Part shown: one piece after another, positions 23,253 through 35,200 of the stretch
How the letters are laid out: the number at the start of each line of letters is the position of its first letter
Position numbering within the stretch: the first letter of the stretch is position 1
Position numbers and translations under genes: made by a program
Assembly (NCBI GenBank): GCA_026874595.1
Contig: CM049316.1
Location: 18,313,839 to 18,377,838, forward strand
Length of the DNA stretch: 64,000 nt
Direction: 5' to 3'
Source: Sipunculus nudus
Taxonomy: Eukaryota; Annelida; Sipuncula; Golfingiida; Sipunculidae
Notes under the pieces: generated by a model
Told to the model about the DNA's origin: nothing
The model's input: the letters and a program-made list of their open reading frames with translations, nothing else
Database searches by the model: none

Positions 23253-26200
23253 CGACCGTTAATCGGGAAATATTAGATGTGTCAGCCAGCAAACATGTCA
23301 CAAACTGAAACATGTAAGAGTTTATTTGAAACATGAGTGAAGCGGCACTTTTTACAGTGTATAATATATAAAGTCACAACATTTTTATAGCTTGACAAGG
23401 CATGCTTTCTCTAATTAAAATTTGGATCAAACTCTAAGCCACCTTTCCATTGGAGTAGGGCTCAGCCGCTTGGTTCAGGCGTTATACCTAAAAGCAATTT
23501 CATCCTCGCCAGATAAACGGTAAAATATCGATAAATATAAGAAATTCGCTAGGATGCGGTGTCTTAGCTACAAGATGTGACTCATGGATTGAGTCAAACC
23601 CCTTTTATCGAGACCGTTAGGACTTATATATATATTTATATCTGATATTTATTAACTAAATATAATCCCTTGAACCTTTTATAAATATAATCCATAATAG
23701 TCGACCCAACCGCACACAGCTGTTCATTTGTTTATATCTATACGTGATTATAAGGAGTAGGGATCCATCAAATAATTCAAGCACATTCAAGGGTCGTAAT
23801 ACTTTGATATTTTCACCTTTCCAACGGAAAGATCTTAATACAGGTTTGCCTTTTCGCAGAAAAATTGCCTTTCCGCTAAGGATGGTCATATCAAACTTTC
23901 AGTTACACCTCGCTCAGTATAAACCTGAATCTGCCATCTTACATGGCATCCTATACATGCACACCTGCAACTAAATCTTTCAAAAGTAACACTGTATATC
24001 AGAAACACGACTATGCAGTGAACAAAGCCAGGAAAATTTAGGACATGGGGACCTTAATCCCGGAACGTATAAGAAATTGTAGAATTTTATAGGAAAATAT
24101 AGGAAATATAGGCAGCTGGTGGGAGACCACATGTAAAATATTTCGTTTTCATACCATGTTTGTTACTACTTATCTGCTGCTAAAGTGTAACACATCTAGG
24201 TGATCACCTTTCCGACGGATTGGTACAAACCGAAAAATGCCTTCCTGTGCACGTGTTTGCATGAGACAGGCGGACAGGCGTTATTTCGACCCCTGACACT
24301 GAACAAGACATGTGTCGGAAAGTCAGTAATTATCACAGAGGCGTCTAATGAACTTTTCCAAACAAGTGTAACAGAATTTTGGTTGTAAGATGAAATTTTC
24401 GTGATTTAATTATCTTACGTCATTGGGAATGCATAGGAATATAATAATGACCACAACAATTATTACCTGGCTTTCTTTAATTTTTAAGCAGAGTAATCAA
24501 GAAATCACACAAATTCTATAGTAAAGTTAGGTGAACAGACGGCTTTATCATTGACATTCTTTTTATATGTTAACCTTCACCAAAATTCAATCGACCGTGC
24601 CAGCGATTTGCCAAGGGTAATTTTTTTTAAAAGGTCCCCTATTTTTGTAGCCAGTGGACGGATACCTTGGCGATGATTGAGATTCAACGATCAAGTGACC
24701 TGATATGTGACGCCGAAATAGCGCAAACGGTGTCAATTACAGCAGACAGTCCCATTGTCGTCGGTGACCTGCTCTGCCCGATACGTCTCTCTGGCTTTTT
24801 GTATTATGCACTTTGGAGGATTCACACAGTATCTCTCTTCAAGACATGTTTATTGTTTTTCAGGATTGACGCTCCGGAATCCGTAACCAGCAATATCACG
24901 GATTCCTTATCTCGAGGGTTCCAAGTACTCTGTTTATATGCCCTAAAATGATGCAGACCTCACAAGCGGGGCTTCGTGATGTGTTCACAGAGTAACATAC
25001 TTTTATATACAGCGACTTTGTTATGGCTGTCTCAGTTGGCTTTGGAAGAAATTCCGCAAGATTTTACGTTAAGAAGACGGTTGCATTTTTTAATATTAAA
25101 CACACTCTACATGATTTATTATTGTAATTAAATATATTTTTGTTAATAAAAAAGTGTCCTCCCCATAATACTTATTTCAAGGTGTTCTACTAAAAGGAGA
25201 TCATTGGGAAAAGTGAAAGACAGGATTTATTGCTAAGCAAATAAACGATATATATTACTTTATTATCCGAGTTATGAATTTAATTATTAAATCAGCCAAT
25301 GACGTCATACACGGATGTTCAATCAAATTTCTCCAGTGGATTTTGGACTATAGTTCTCGCCTAATAAACTCTCATTATTCGCTTTACTTACTAAATTGGC
25401 ACTAAAATTAACTAAATTTAAGGGTTGTCATGATGATGAGTGTCTATTTGTCGTTACCGGGATATTCTTTCAGCCGAGTAACAGATTATTTATGGCTTGT
25501 CTTCAATGTGGCACCTACTGGTTGCTGCCCTGTCAATTATTTTTTTTGGACTTGCTCCCCATTCTCTGAAAGTTACCAAATAAATCTCTATTGAACAATA
25601 TGACCATGGATTTGTGTTGTTGTGTAAAACAATTAACACAGCATAACATTATAAATGTTATACATACTATGTATGCACTTGTAGCTCACGCATTCCATTC
25701 CTGGTAGTCCATAAATTTCATGTCGACCTCAAACGGATTACAAGGAATAGAATACGACCCCTGAGCGGGAATTGCTCGTTCGCAAACCTTTATTTCAGTA
25801 TATAAAGCTGGACTGAAATTTTTTATTGACTAAAGATGATCAATTGAAATGATTCCTTTATATTCTAATTCTATATTACTATAATCTGTTCAACTGGTTA
25901 ACAATCCCTGTTAATATGTTTTTGAGATTATTTTTTAGTAAGACAGACTGGAGGGATGAAAATTGCACCAATGGTAGAAAGAGGACAATTATTATAATCG
26001 TACCTATTTATGATATTAATATTATTCCTTTTACGTTTGATTTCTCTGTTATATATCTACATGTCTGTTGGTAATCAAGGAGATGGTAATAAGGTGGTGT
26101 GCTGTGAAGATAATCGGCGTGCACGAGACGACTACAAGCATCTATGTTAAAAGTTGTCTGTAATTCTTGATATTTTTTTCCGTATTTGTGGATGAATCTT

Positions 26201-26454
26201 TTGTACATACTATCCTAGGGTGTCTTGCAATAAAGTGACTTAAGTCACGTAAGTGACTCAAGCTAAAGAACATCTGTGTGTTACTATGGTAACCATTATG
26301 CCATCAAAATTGTAACAATGATATTTAAGCCTGCTCCCGGGGTTAAGTGCAGATTAATGACATTGTAACAGGACCCTAGTCCTATTATGACGTCATTTTG
26401 GTTCTTTGTCATGTCCATATCATAAGGAAGGCGGGAGATGTCGCTAACTGTGGA

Positions 26455-27614
26455 CTCGGTTTCTCATAATATTCCGTTTAATAATATTTCCAGGAAAATC
26501 CAATCAAGCAAGTGTTTTTCTCAATAGTTAATTTAAAAAAAAAATGTCGGGCTTCTTTCCTTACCAAAATGTAAATGTGGACAGGGTTCGTGGAACGGAT
26601 TTATTGCTGTAATATTTACTCTTTATTATTTTTTGACAAACGAATATTATGTATATGACACAACTTTCATTTTTTAGAAGAAATGTTCGGTACCTTACCC
26701 TGCCTGAGATGGTCTCCCCTTGGATAAAGACAAGTAAATCTCCACGACACAACGGGATCACTGCCCGGTGTGCGTGACGTCACACGATGACGTCAGCAGT
26801 CAGGGGTTTCCAAGCGATACCAGACGGACATGAGCGTCATAATGAGCTAATGATCTTCTCAAAATAAATTGACATTTGTTAAACAATGTTCTTCATGTCT
26901 CCTGTTTCTACATATTTCCTCATATTTCACGCACCAGACAGACGGTGATCAAAAGTAAGGTTGGTTTTGTGAAGTGTTCGGTTTGTTGTGAACAGAAGAT
27001 TACACTACAACATTACTTAGTCATAAAAAAATTTGCGTCTTTGAAATTACGAAATCCTTGTCAACATTTTATCGCATTTTAAAATATGCGTGTGTTTCTT
27101 GAAAACAAAAATTAAAGACCTACAAAGAGATGGTTTATCTGAATTTCCCTGTCAAGTTTGTTGTGGTTTTGTGTTTTCCAATGATTGCTTAACCATTGAT
27201 TTTTCTTACGGTTATCAGTTCTCTTTTGTGACATTTATTAACACATTATCAGCTTTGTAACACCTTTTCCTGCATATAAAGTTACTACGTGTCAAGGAGA
27301 TGCTTTTGGTAAATGAAAAGAGTAACCTAAAACATACCATATCCTTTAATTCAAACTAGTGCATGTACCTCATATTTTTTTCTATAGTCTTTGCATAACA
27401 TTATGTGATCAACACACTTGTCATCACTGTTGCATATTAGAACTACACACCGTCTTTACTGAATTTTATGTCTAAGTTTCAGGAAAAGTGAATCTGCTAT
27501 GAGTTTTGCAGAAAATAACATGAATTTCATTTTAACATGAAACAAGTATGTTTTCCTTTAAACTATATAAGAGTTAGCATAAGAACAAATGTATGGAAGT
27601 TATATTCTAGTTAC
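26455..27614. other. Insertion of about 1.16 kb specific to unit B
   Basis: Unit A passes from GCTAACAGTGG (about 3055) almost directly to AGTCC (about 3085). Unit B has about 1.16 kb between the same phrases. No clean inverted termini are visible. The insert contains the double-CRE repeat at 26640-26860. Confidence 0.6.
26640..26860 (-). repeat. Dispersed repeat with two CRE-like TGACGTCA sites, copy 1
   Basis: The reverse complement of this segment matches 43965-44165 over about 200 bp at roughly three-quarters identity. The best-conserved core is GTGACGTCACACGATGACGT, two CRE/ATF-type sites a few bases apart. An adjoining short reading frame (PLCRGD and FLLKN words) is also shared, so it could be an exon or promoter fragment carried by a repeat. 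Confidence 0.5.
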
Positions 27615-29430
27615 AAATTTAAAGTCCATAGTCATGGTAACTCCCTGCAAATTACATGCGATATCAACTAATTTAACGTCCTAAATGCCAGTAAAATTTA
27701 CTTGGACTGTTAATTAGGGGGACGTAATAGTATTTATGGTAACTTGCTGCCAGGACTATGGGACGTAATTTTACGGACAACTTTCAAAAGTGATATTACC
27801 ATTTTAAAACTTAATTCATACTCTTTACATTTGTGTTTTATTGGTTTTCTATGTAGAAGAGATTTTACAAAGGGCTATCTATCTCAAAATCTCCAGCTCC
27901 GCTTTGATTTCTCATATGACCAGAAGGGGGCGCTGTTAATCAGTCACAGGAGGCGTTTTGGTTAATAAGCAGGGGATCCGCACCAATATCTGTATTTGTC
28001 AGACCCTTGCATGTATTACCAGCAGATGTGAATTAATGCCACTTAGTAACCCAAAAGGAAAAATTGGCAATCGGTCAAAATATTGTACATTTTTACATAT
28101 GTTTCAAAGGTCACTTATAAACCATGTTAAATCTGAATAGCTTAAATTCTTTTTAGCGAAGGAAATCTTAAATATCCCTCTAACTTACATAAAAAAGCAG
28201 AAGGTATGTTATTCGACATGTGACAGTAACATATCTACGGAGATTTTACTGTTTTTTCTTTGGAATCTTCCCATGACGATAAGGGGTACCTAAATTGTTC
28301 CTTTTCAATATCCGTTTTTCATCTTTTCGTTTTTGCTTTTTAGGAAAAGTGCAATGTGAACTATATTTTGTGGCCAGAGGTCGTGTCTTATCGAAATTCA
28401 ATTTCCGGACTTCAACTATCTGTCAACGTGGGCAATTTGTAAGATAGTTTTGTGTTACGTCTGATTCCATAAGTGTTTTCCATTGACGATATGTCAGCGG
28501 GACATGAAGTTAAGGGACCGAGCATTTTGACAGGAGAGAACGCATGTTTAGGATCCATAGTTTCGCCATAAAGAAGAAATTGGTCCAGGAGTAACATAGG
28601 TTTGTAGAAACGTGTTTGCTATCCAACCCGAGAATTCAAGGGAAGTCCAGTTACATTTATTAAGAAATGGAAGTTCTCTTTAGTCGGAAATTTTGTTCTT
28701 TCATTTCTGCATTTTTAATTATAATTATTATTATTTATATTAGAACATAAAAATGCTCTCAAAAGTAACTTAGAAACAGCTATTATACTGTTCCATCATT
28801 CAAACAATTCGCAAATGCTAAAATGTTTTATGTTATATGTTTTTTTATGTTTAAAATATGCATGATTCAATTATCATTATCAGATTTAATATGTGTATAT
28901 ATAATGTATTTGATCATATGTGTTCAAAGGTGTTTTAATGTAACAATTTTCAGTGGAATAACAGGATGACTTCTGAAAACTTATCCTGAATAAATATGTT
29001 GAAATAATAATAATAAAATGAATAACAATTATTGTTTTGTACAGTGAAATAACAGAATTGTTTTTTATACTATTAGCATTTTATGTTCCATGCGCTGGGT
29101 ACCATGGTTAATCAACTGAAGCCAGAAGCCAAAATGTGTGCGTGCTTGTGTGTATATAAGAGAGAGACAGAAGGAAAGACAGAGAAGGAGAAAGAAAGGC
29201 GAGGAAGGCCAAAAGCACAATGCATTTTCTCATGTGCGAAAAGAAACAGTTTGCCTGATATATTAGAGCCCAGCGGGGGCGTCATTTGCGCCGCCGCCAG
29301 CCGAGTTAAAATCCAGCCAAGCCGAGAGTACCCGGCGGCGCTGCCGATATTTCAATGAGCCGAAGTAAGCCGATGATGTGCGGCTCCGTTTTGCTTGAGA
29401 AAAACATTAATACAAAAAGATAAATAATTT

Positions 29431-31380
29431 AAAATAAAAAAAAAGCCCAAAACAAATGTTCAGGTTTGTATTTTTTTTTGTTTGTTTCCTTAGCTGAAAG
29501 GAAATGTTGTGATTGTGTAAGTATGAAAGTGTTGGCCTTATGTGACCACAATGAGTTAAATGAAAAATGGATGCAATATGTCACATGTGATATAGAAAAC
29601 TTATTTTAGATGAAACGAATATTTTGTACCATCGTCAATGAATAGGCTTTTAGGTCAGTTAAAGCCAGCCGACATTTTACAAGCCGAGTCGAATCACCTA
29701 ACTCGGCTCACCACTAAAGTCGACCGTCTTTTTGTATTTTAGCCAGCCGCTTTTGTGTAGCTAACATGGCTCTGGGGCCTAAGATATAACACATGCCAAT
29801 GATACACCTTTGAACGGATTACGCCTTGTATGACCCTGCATTGATCAACAGACCTCACACAACATCAATAACAACGACTGGATATATCAGTCTACCATTA
29901 TCGATCAGCAGGTAGTCGATGTTAGAGGCATAGGCCAGGAGCTATCAGGCTGCATGGTTTATCGACCTTTCTCCAAATCACGAGCAACCACTCGGGCTGA
30001 GGACCTTATTAAAATCTCCATTCATTTTTTTTTGCATACGTTTGATTCTAATGAATGAACAAAGTAAATTGAGCGGCGCTAACTGATAAGGAATCAATGT
30101 CTACAACAAGAGGAATAAATTTGACATAAATAAAGTCTATGTTCCAAAGGTACGAAAGCTACAAAATAAACTCGTGACTGCTTGGGTCTGACATTCCTTA
30201 AGATTTCAATGTTATATTAGCTCCAATTGGAGTTAATGAAGTTATGAACAAGTAAGATTCCAAAAAGCAATAATCACTCACAGGTTTTAAAAACTTCCAA
30301 AATTAAATCAGACCGCCGAGAGTAAACAGACTAAAGCAAAGACCGGATTCAAAATCCCTGTTATTCTGAATTATGAATTAGACACACTTGCTGCTGTAGA
30401 CAGTAGAGAAGTGAAAGATCGTCTTGTAAACAAAGTCCATTAATTTGCTGATACATGTAATGGGAAGACCCCTGCACCCTTAGAAAATAAACGTCATTCA
30501 AAGGTATAAATACTGATATACGTAAAACCCCGGTGTTACTGGGTTTACAAATGTACGTAAACACGCAGCCACAAGAGAAAATATGATCTTTGGTAATATA
30601 ATTGGACTTTATCATTTATATAACTTTATTTCAATTAAGTAAACACCTTTGTTAGGTGTTTTTCTCAGTGAATTTCGTTTTACACATTAATCATATAGGC
30701 TTGTTTCGTGACATGACATGCCAATTATAAGTAGTATGGGAATAGGTAAACAAATCAATTAAAATATTGATACTTAATAATTTCCCCTGAATGTAAATCA
30801 CAGGGGCGTCAATATAGGGGGGATGGGGTATATATCCCCCCCCCCCCACTTTTTGGCAAGAAGGGGGGGGGGGGGCGATGGTCAATGTAATCATCCCCCC
30901 CCCCCCCCACTATTCAGATAATAATATTTATTTATTTCAAATGAAATATATAAATAAATAGAATTATAGACTTTGGTTCCATTTATAAGTTCACTATGAA
31001 ATATTAATATTTTAAATGGTTTAGAATTAACATATACCTTATTTTTTCAAAACCTTATACCTAATTGATATACATTTGATGTGTCACACAGACAATAAAA
31101 GGTATATATATATATATTATATATATGTATAAAAATGTCTGTTTTTTCCCAATTTTGACTACCCTCCATGCTTGACCCCCCCCCCCCCACACACACACAC
31201 ACCATTGCGAGTCATCTCCCCACTCTGCGAGTCATTCCCCCCCCCCCCCCCCAACCTTGAAGATAAATTGACGCCACTGGTAAATCTGATACAAAGTACA
31301 CTGAGAGGTCAGTGTATCTGGTGAACTACGCCATAAATTCCAACGGTACTCCCGAGCACAAATAGATATATACAGTAATT
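29431..31380. other. Segment of about 1.95 kb present only in unit B, with a local duplicate of the promoter-proximal region
   Basis: 30507-30800 plus 31280-31330 resemble 31440-32130 and copy A 4890-5620, so the promoter-proximal sequence exists twice in unit B. This local copy carries the 479-bp hAT MITE but lacks the other MITE (its empty site reads GGTAATATaatt near 30591). 29440-30500 is otherwise featureless AT-rich DNA with AGCCGA-type words at 29660-29770. Confidence 0.55.
30801..31279. mobile_element. hAT MITE, 479 bp, with empty sites elsewhere in the window
   Basis: The ends are CAGGGGCGTCAATATA and ...TAAATTGACGCCACTG. Target duplication is GTAAATCA (30793-30800) and GTAAATCT (31280-31287), 8 bp with one mismatch. 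The unoccupied target GTAAATCAGATACAAAG is intact in copy A at 5534 and, nearly so, in the second local copy near 32079. The interior is C/G-run rich (poly-C at 30837 and 30895, poly-C at 31178 and 31239) with no ORF. Confidence 0.88.
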
Positions 31381-31519
31381 ACGCTTGTGGATAAAGCCCT
31401 GGTCACTTCGAAAAACGTCATCCACACGTATAATACAGATAAACGGGAAGGCCCGGGTTCCAGAGTGAACTTGAATATTAACAAACAAGCGATCAAAAAA
31501 TATCTTCTTTGATAATATA

Positions 31520-31746
31520 TGTGGTGTCTATACAGAGGGGATGGGGATATAACCCCCCCCCCTTTTTTTTTGTGGCAAGCATGTATGATAAATCATACCA
31601 GATTTATATACTAGAAATAAAATATATCAATTATTAGATTGAGAGACTTCTGTTACATTTCTACCTTTCCGCTTAACCATTATTTTATATACCATATATT
31701 TTAATTAAATACTTGGTTGCAATATCTCAAATATATTAAGGTTCAC

Positions 31747-31792
<46 letters not shown>

Positions 31793-31896
31793 TGTAGCAA
31801 TGAGAGATTTTAATTTTCGTTTAAGTAAACAAAAAAAAATTGCCCCAGCCTACCCATATGAGTCATCCCCCTACCCTTGAAGATAAATTGACGCCA
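31520..31896. mobile_element. Decayed hAT MITE orthologous to 4982-5333
   Basis: It begins near GTGGTGTCTATACAG and ends near AAATTGACGCCAC, in the same flanking context as the MITE upstream of copy A. A (TA)n tract lies at 31751-31789. Terminal bases are altered, so boundaries are approximate. Confidence 0.5.
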
Positions 31897-32211
31897 CATT
31901 TGTAGTTAGATTTTTAGTTTAGTAAACACCTTTTCTATGCACGCAAAGTTATTCTCAGTCACATTTATCTCACACATTAATCATACAGGCATGCTTCGTG
32001 ATATGACATGACATGCATTACCAGATAAACAAATCAATTAAAATGTTGAAACGGATTATAAATTTCTCCTAAATGTAAATCAGATGCAAAGTACACTGCG
32101 TGGTCATTGTACCCTATCAGCTACGCAATATCACGTATTCAACAATAGTAAAGGATTAATACCGACTGTACTCACGAGGACAATATTATATATATACCAG
32201 AATACATCGCC

Positions 32212-32227
32212 ATGAGGCCGAATTCAG
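32212..32227 (+). CDS. PhyH copy B, exon 1
   Basis: The same 16 coding bases as copy A (MRPNS plus one base), donor GTGAGA. Upstream GCC before ATG is kept. Confidence 0.8.
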
Positions 32228-35200
32228 GTGAGAAAAGCCTGCTGCTACCTACTTTAAATGTAATCTTCCAAAACCCTATTTAATATTTCAACCTAAGATA
32301 ATTAAATTCCGTTTCCCTGCAAAAGAATTTTGCGTACTCCCTGATCCTTGCGATTATACAGGACAAAGTCTGCCTAATACATATACATGCACAAACGTGA
32401 ATTCTATTGAACCCTGTGTAGTGTATATATGAATTCGATGTTCTTTAATGACACTGGCGTTTTACCCGTTATTACAAAGTTTCTGATGGATGGCGCGCCT
32501 GAAAATGTAAATGATATTCATAATTAACAGAGAAAATCTTGGGAATGACCCTCTGGGACACAAATGACATCATTCCCGACAGTTCAAGACAAAAATAAAA
32601 AGGGCATTTCCGATGTGTGGCTATTGAGGAGTTCCATGTAAAAGTGGAGTGATAGCACCGTCAGTTATATGTAAAGACTGCTGTGAATGGAGCAAGAGAA
32701 AACGACGGCTTTGGGATGGGAACCATTATCATTGTCCGAGGGGAAAAAATGTAATTTTGCCTGATTTTGCTACACATCCTGCTCTGAAAAGCATCAGTGC
32801 AAGAGAAGAAAACATAGAGTAGGTAGAACCAAATGTTAAAAAGATCAAGTCCGGTGACCATGGGTGCAGGTTGATAGGAGACAGGGTGGAAGCATTTTGT
32901 CTAAACCAGTGGCGCCAATTTATATTCAAGGGTGGCGGGGGGTGAATCAAATTTGTATGTATATATACATTTGTATATATTTATATTTATATTATACACC
33001 TTATATTATATTGTGTGACATATTTCAAATATATTAAAATTAAATATACGGTTTTAGAACGTTAGGTAAATTTGGAGTATATGGTAATTCTAAACCTGCT
33101 TGGGATATACATTTCATAGTGAATCAAAGTCTCTAATTCGACTTATTAATACATTTCATTTCCCTATATATAAATAATATTAACTGAATATCAGGGGGGG
33201 ATGATTACATTGTCCATCCTCCCTTGCTAAAAAGTGGGGGGGGGTATTGTATATATATCCACCCGCCACCTCCCCACGCCCCTGTTCCAAACGTATTCCT
33301 TTTACCATGTTGTTATGCCCAATACAGTGGTGCCTCTTTTGGTGGGCACCTTGATAAACTTGGCACCTCTATAAAGTGGGCAGTTTCTGAAAGTCCCGTT
33401 TTTTATACTTTATATAATTTATGCTGCGATCACCGCTCCACGTAGTGGACACCTCTATATGTGGGCAGTTTGGCCCAGTCCCAAGGGTGCTCACATTCGT
33501 GACGTTTCTCTGTATATCAAATTCAAAAACCTTTGTATAACCTTTAATCTATAATGTTGCTTGTGATTTTCACAACACCTATCCGATTAAATAAAAAACT
33601 TTCCGTTTATTTTTACCCTTCTGTTAAACAGTGTTTGCAAAGTGAGAAATCATGCACTGCATGTCTTTTAAGGAAGTGACAAAATCTTGAAGTCAGTTGT
33701 CTGTCGCTTTCACAAATTTTCAGCTTTCCGCTGATAAAAAATTATAACCGAATTTCATTGTTTTATAAGTCATACCCGATCTCAGTTTTATAGGGAAATA
33801 ATATTATTTTGTAAGGGTTATTTGGAAAGAAAATAAAATATGTTTCCCTCCTCCCCTCCTCGGCTTAATGCCACAAATTGCACCATTGCACCCCCCCCCC
33901 CCCCCCGAACGGATCTAGGATTTTTATTAACAGTCCTCCCATATTACAAAATAGAAGTCTCGCCTCTTTTCCTGTAGCCAATAAATGTGTGTAGGTGGAT
34001 TTTAATTGGAGATATTATACTGGCAGACATATATTTATATTTATAATATGTTAATGAGAAGTATGCTCTATATCTTGTTAATTCAGATTTCCATTACCAG
34101 CCTGGTCTGGAGGTATCTGAGATAATCCGGAAAGGTTTTGATGAAAATGGATACGTCATTTTACGGTAGGTTTTGACACAAATACATTTTACAGCATAAG
34201 GAAATATTTTATACAGTTTAATATATTGTTATAGACGAGTACGCCCACAGTAAACCCAAATATTCCCTAGGCAACTCCAGTTTTATGACCTCACAAGCTG
34301 ATTCATATGCTCAGTGCTCAATATGCTTACACATAAACAGTACAGCAGGCAGTCTAATAACAGTTCAAACACTAATCTCTTAATACCAATGAAATTACTT
34401 GACCTTGTGCAGTTGATAAAATGGATATTGTATCATTCGTAGGTGTATCTTAGTATTAGAAAGTTGCCATGTTGCTAATTTGCTTTCACACGTGGCTTCC
34501 TATTAGCTGGTGCACATGAGATAATAAAAAAATCATGTTTCCTATCGGAGCTATCGTTTTACACTTTTTTATATCCGTCCATGGTATTATTGATGATGGT
34601 GACACTCAACCGTTTTTACGTAACTCCACTGCAGCCTCTGTAGACGTGCCCTATTTTATTCACTGGAAGTGCCGGGAACGATGCCATGTTTTCCAATTGG
34701 GCTCATTTTCCTTATTTTCTCATAAATCCACGGAATTCGACATTTCACGAATATATGTATCTGAAACTATATGCCAGTTAAATCGGCCCATGGCAGCTCG
34801 GCCGACCAGTGTACCCGGCCCATATGAACTCGGCAAATAGAAATCCCGCCCTGCACAAACCTGGTCGAAGACCCAAAACCTTTTCCGGGACAATTTCTAT
34901 ATATAATTTAATGTCCATATACAATATTTACTACAGGAATCTTCTGAGTCAGGAAGAACTGCAAAAACTCAAAAGCGCCATAGAAAATGATGAGGGGGTC
35001 ATGAAATATGCTTACGGCAGGGATGATGGCGCGGGCATGCGCACTCGGACGGCCCTGTGGAACCACCCCGGAAATGACATCACGGGCGTCATAGCACGGT
35101 CCAAGAAGATGGCGGGCACGTTTGAAGCCGTAAGATATACAAAGTGATTTCCGTGTATATATTTGTAAAACCATAATTAAGGTTAATTCTTACTTAATTG

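Larger units (their letters stand above)
19403..23359. mobile_element. CACTA/EnSpm-like DNA transposon candidate, about 4.0 kb
   Basis: The ends are CACTGTAAAAAGTG and CACTTTTTACAGTG, a perfect 14-bp inverted repeat with TA on both outer sides. Both subterminal zones (19420-19860 and 23200-23335) are crowded with variants of the palindrome GAAACATGTTTC in either orientation. That architecture is typical of CACTA elements; the CACTG start also fits the superfamily (inference). The interior is AT-rich with a candidate minus-strand gene (exons at 23024-23252 and 21582-21887). I recognise no transposase catalytic motif, so the element may be non-autonomous or carry captured sequence. Confidence 0.65.
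23390..29430. other. Non-coding upstream flank of PhyH copy B
   Basis: Counterpart of 1-4820 with one large insertion (26455-27614). I see no gene; short open frames are shared with unit A at background similarity. Confidence 0.5.
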
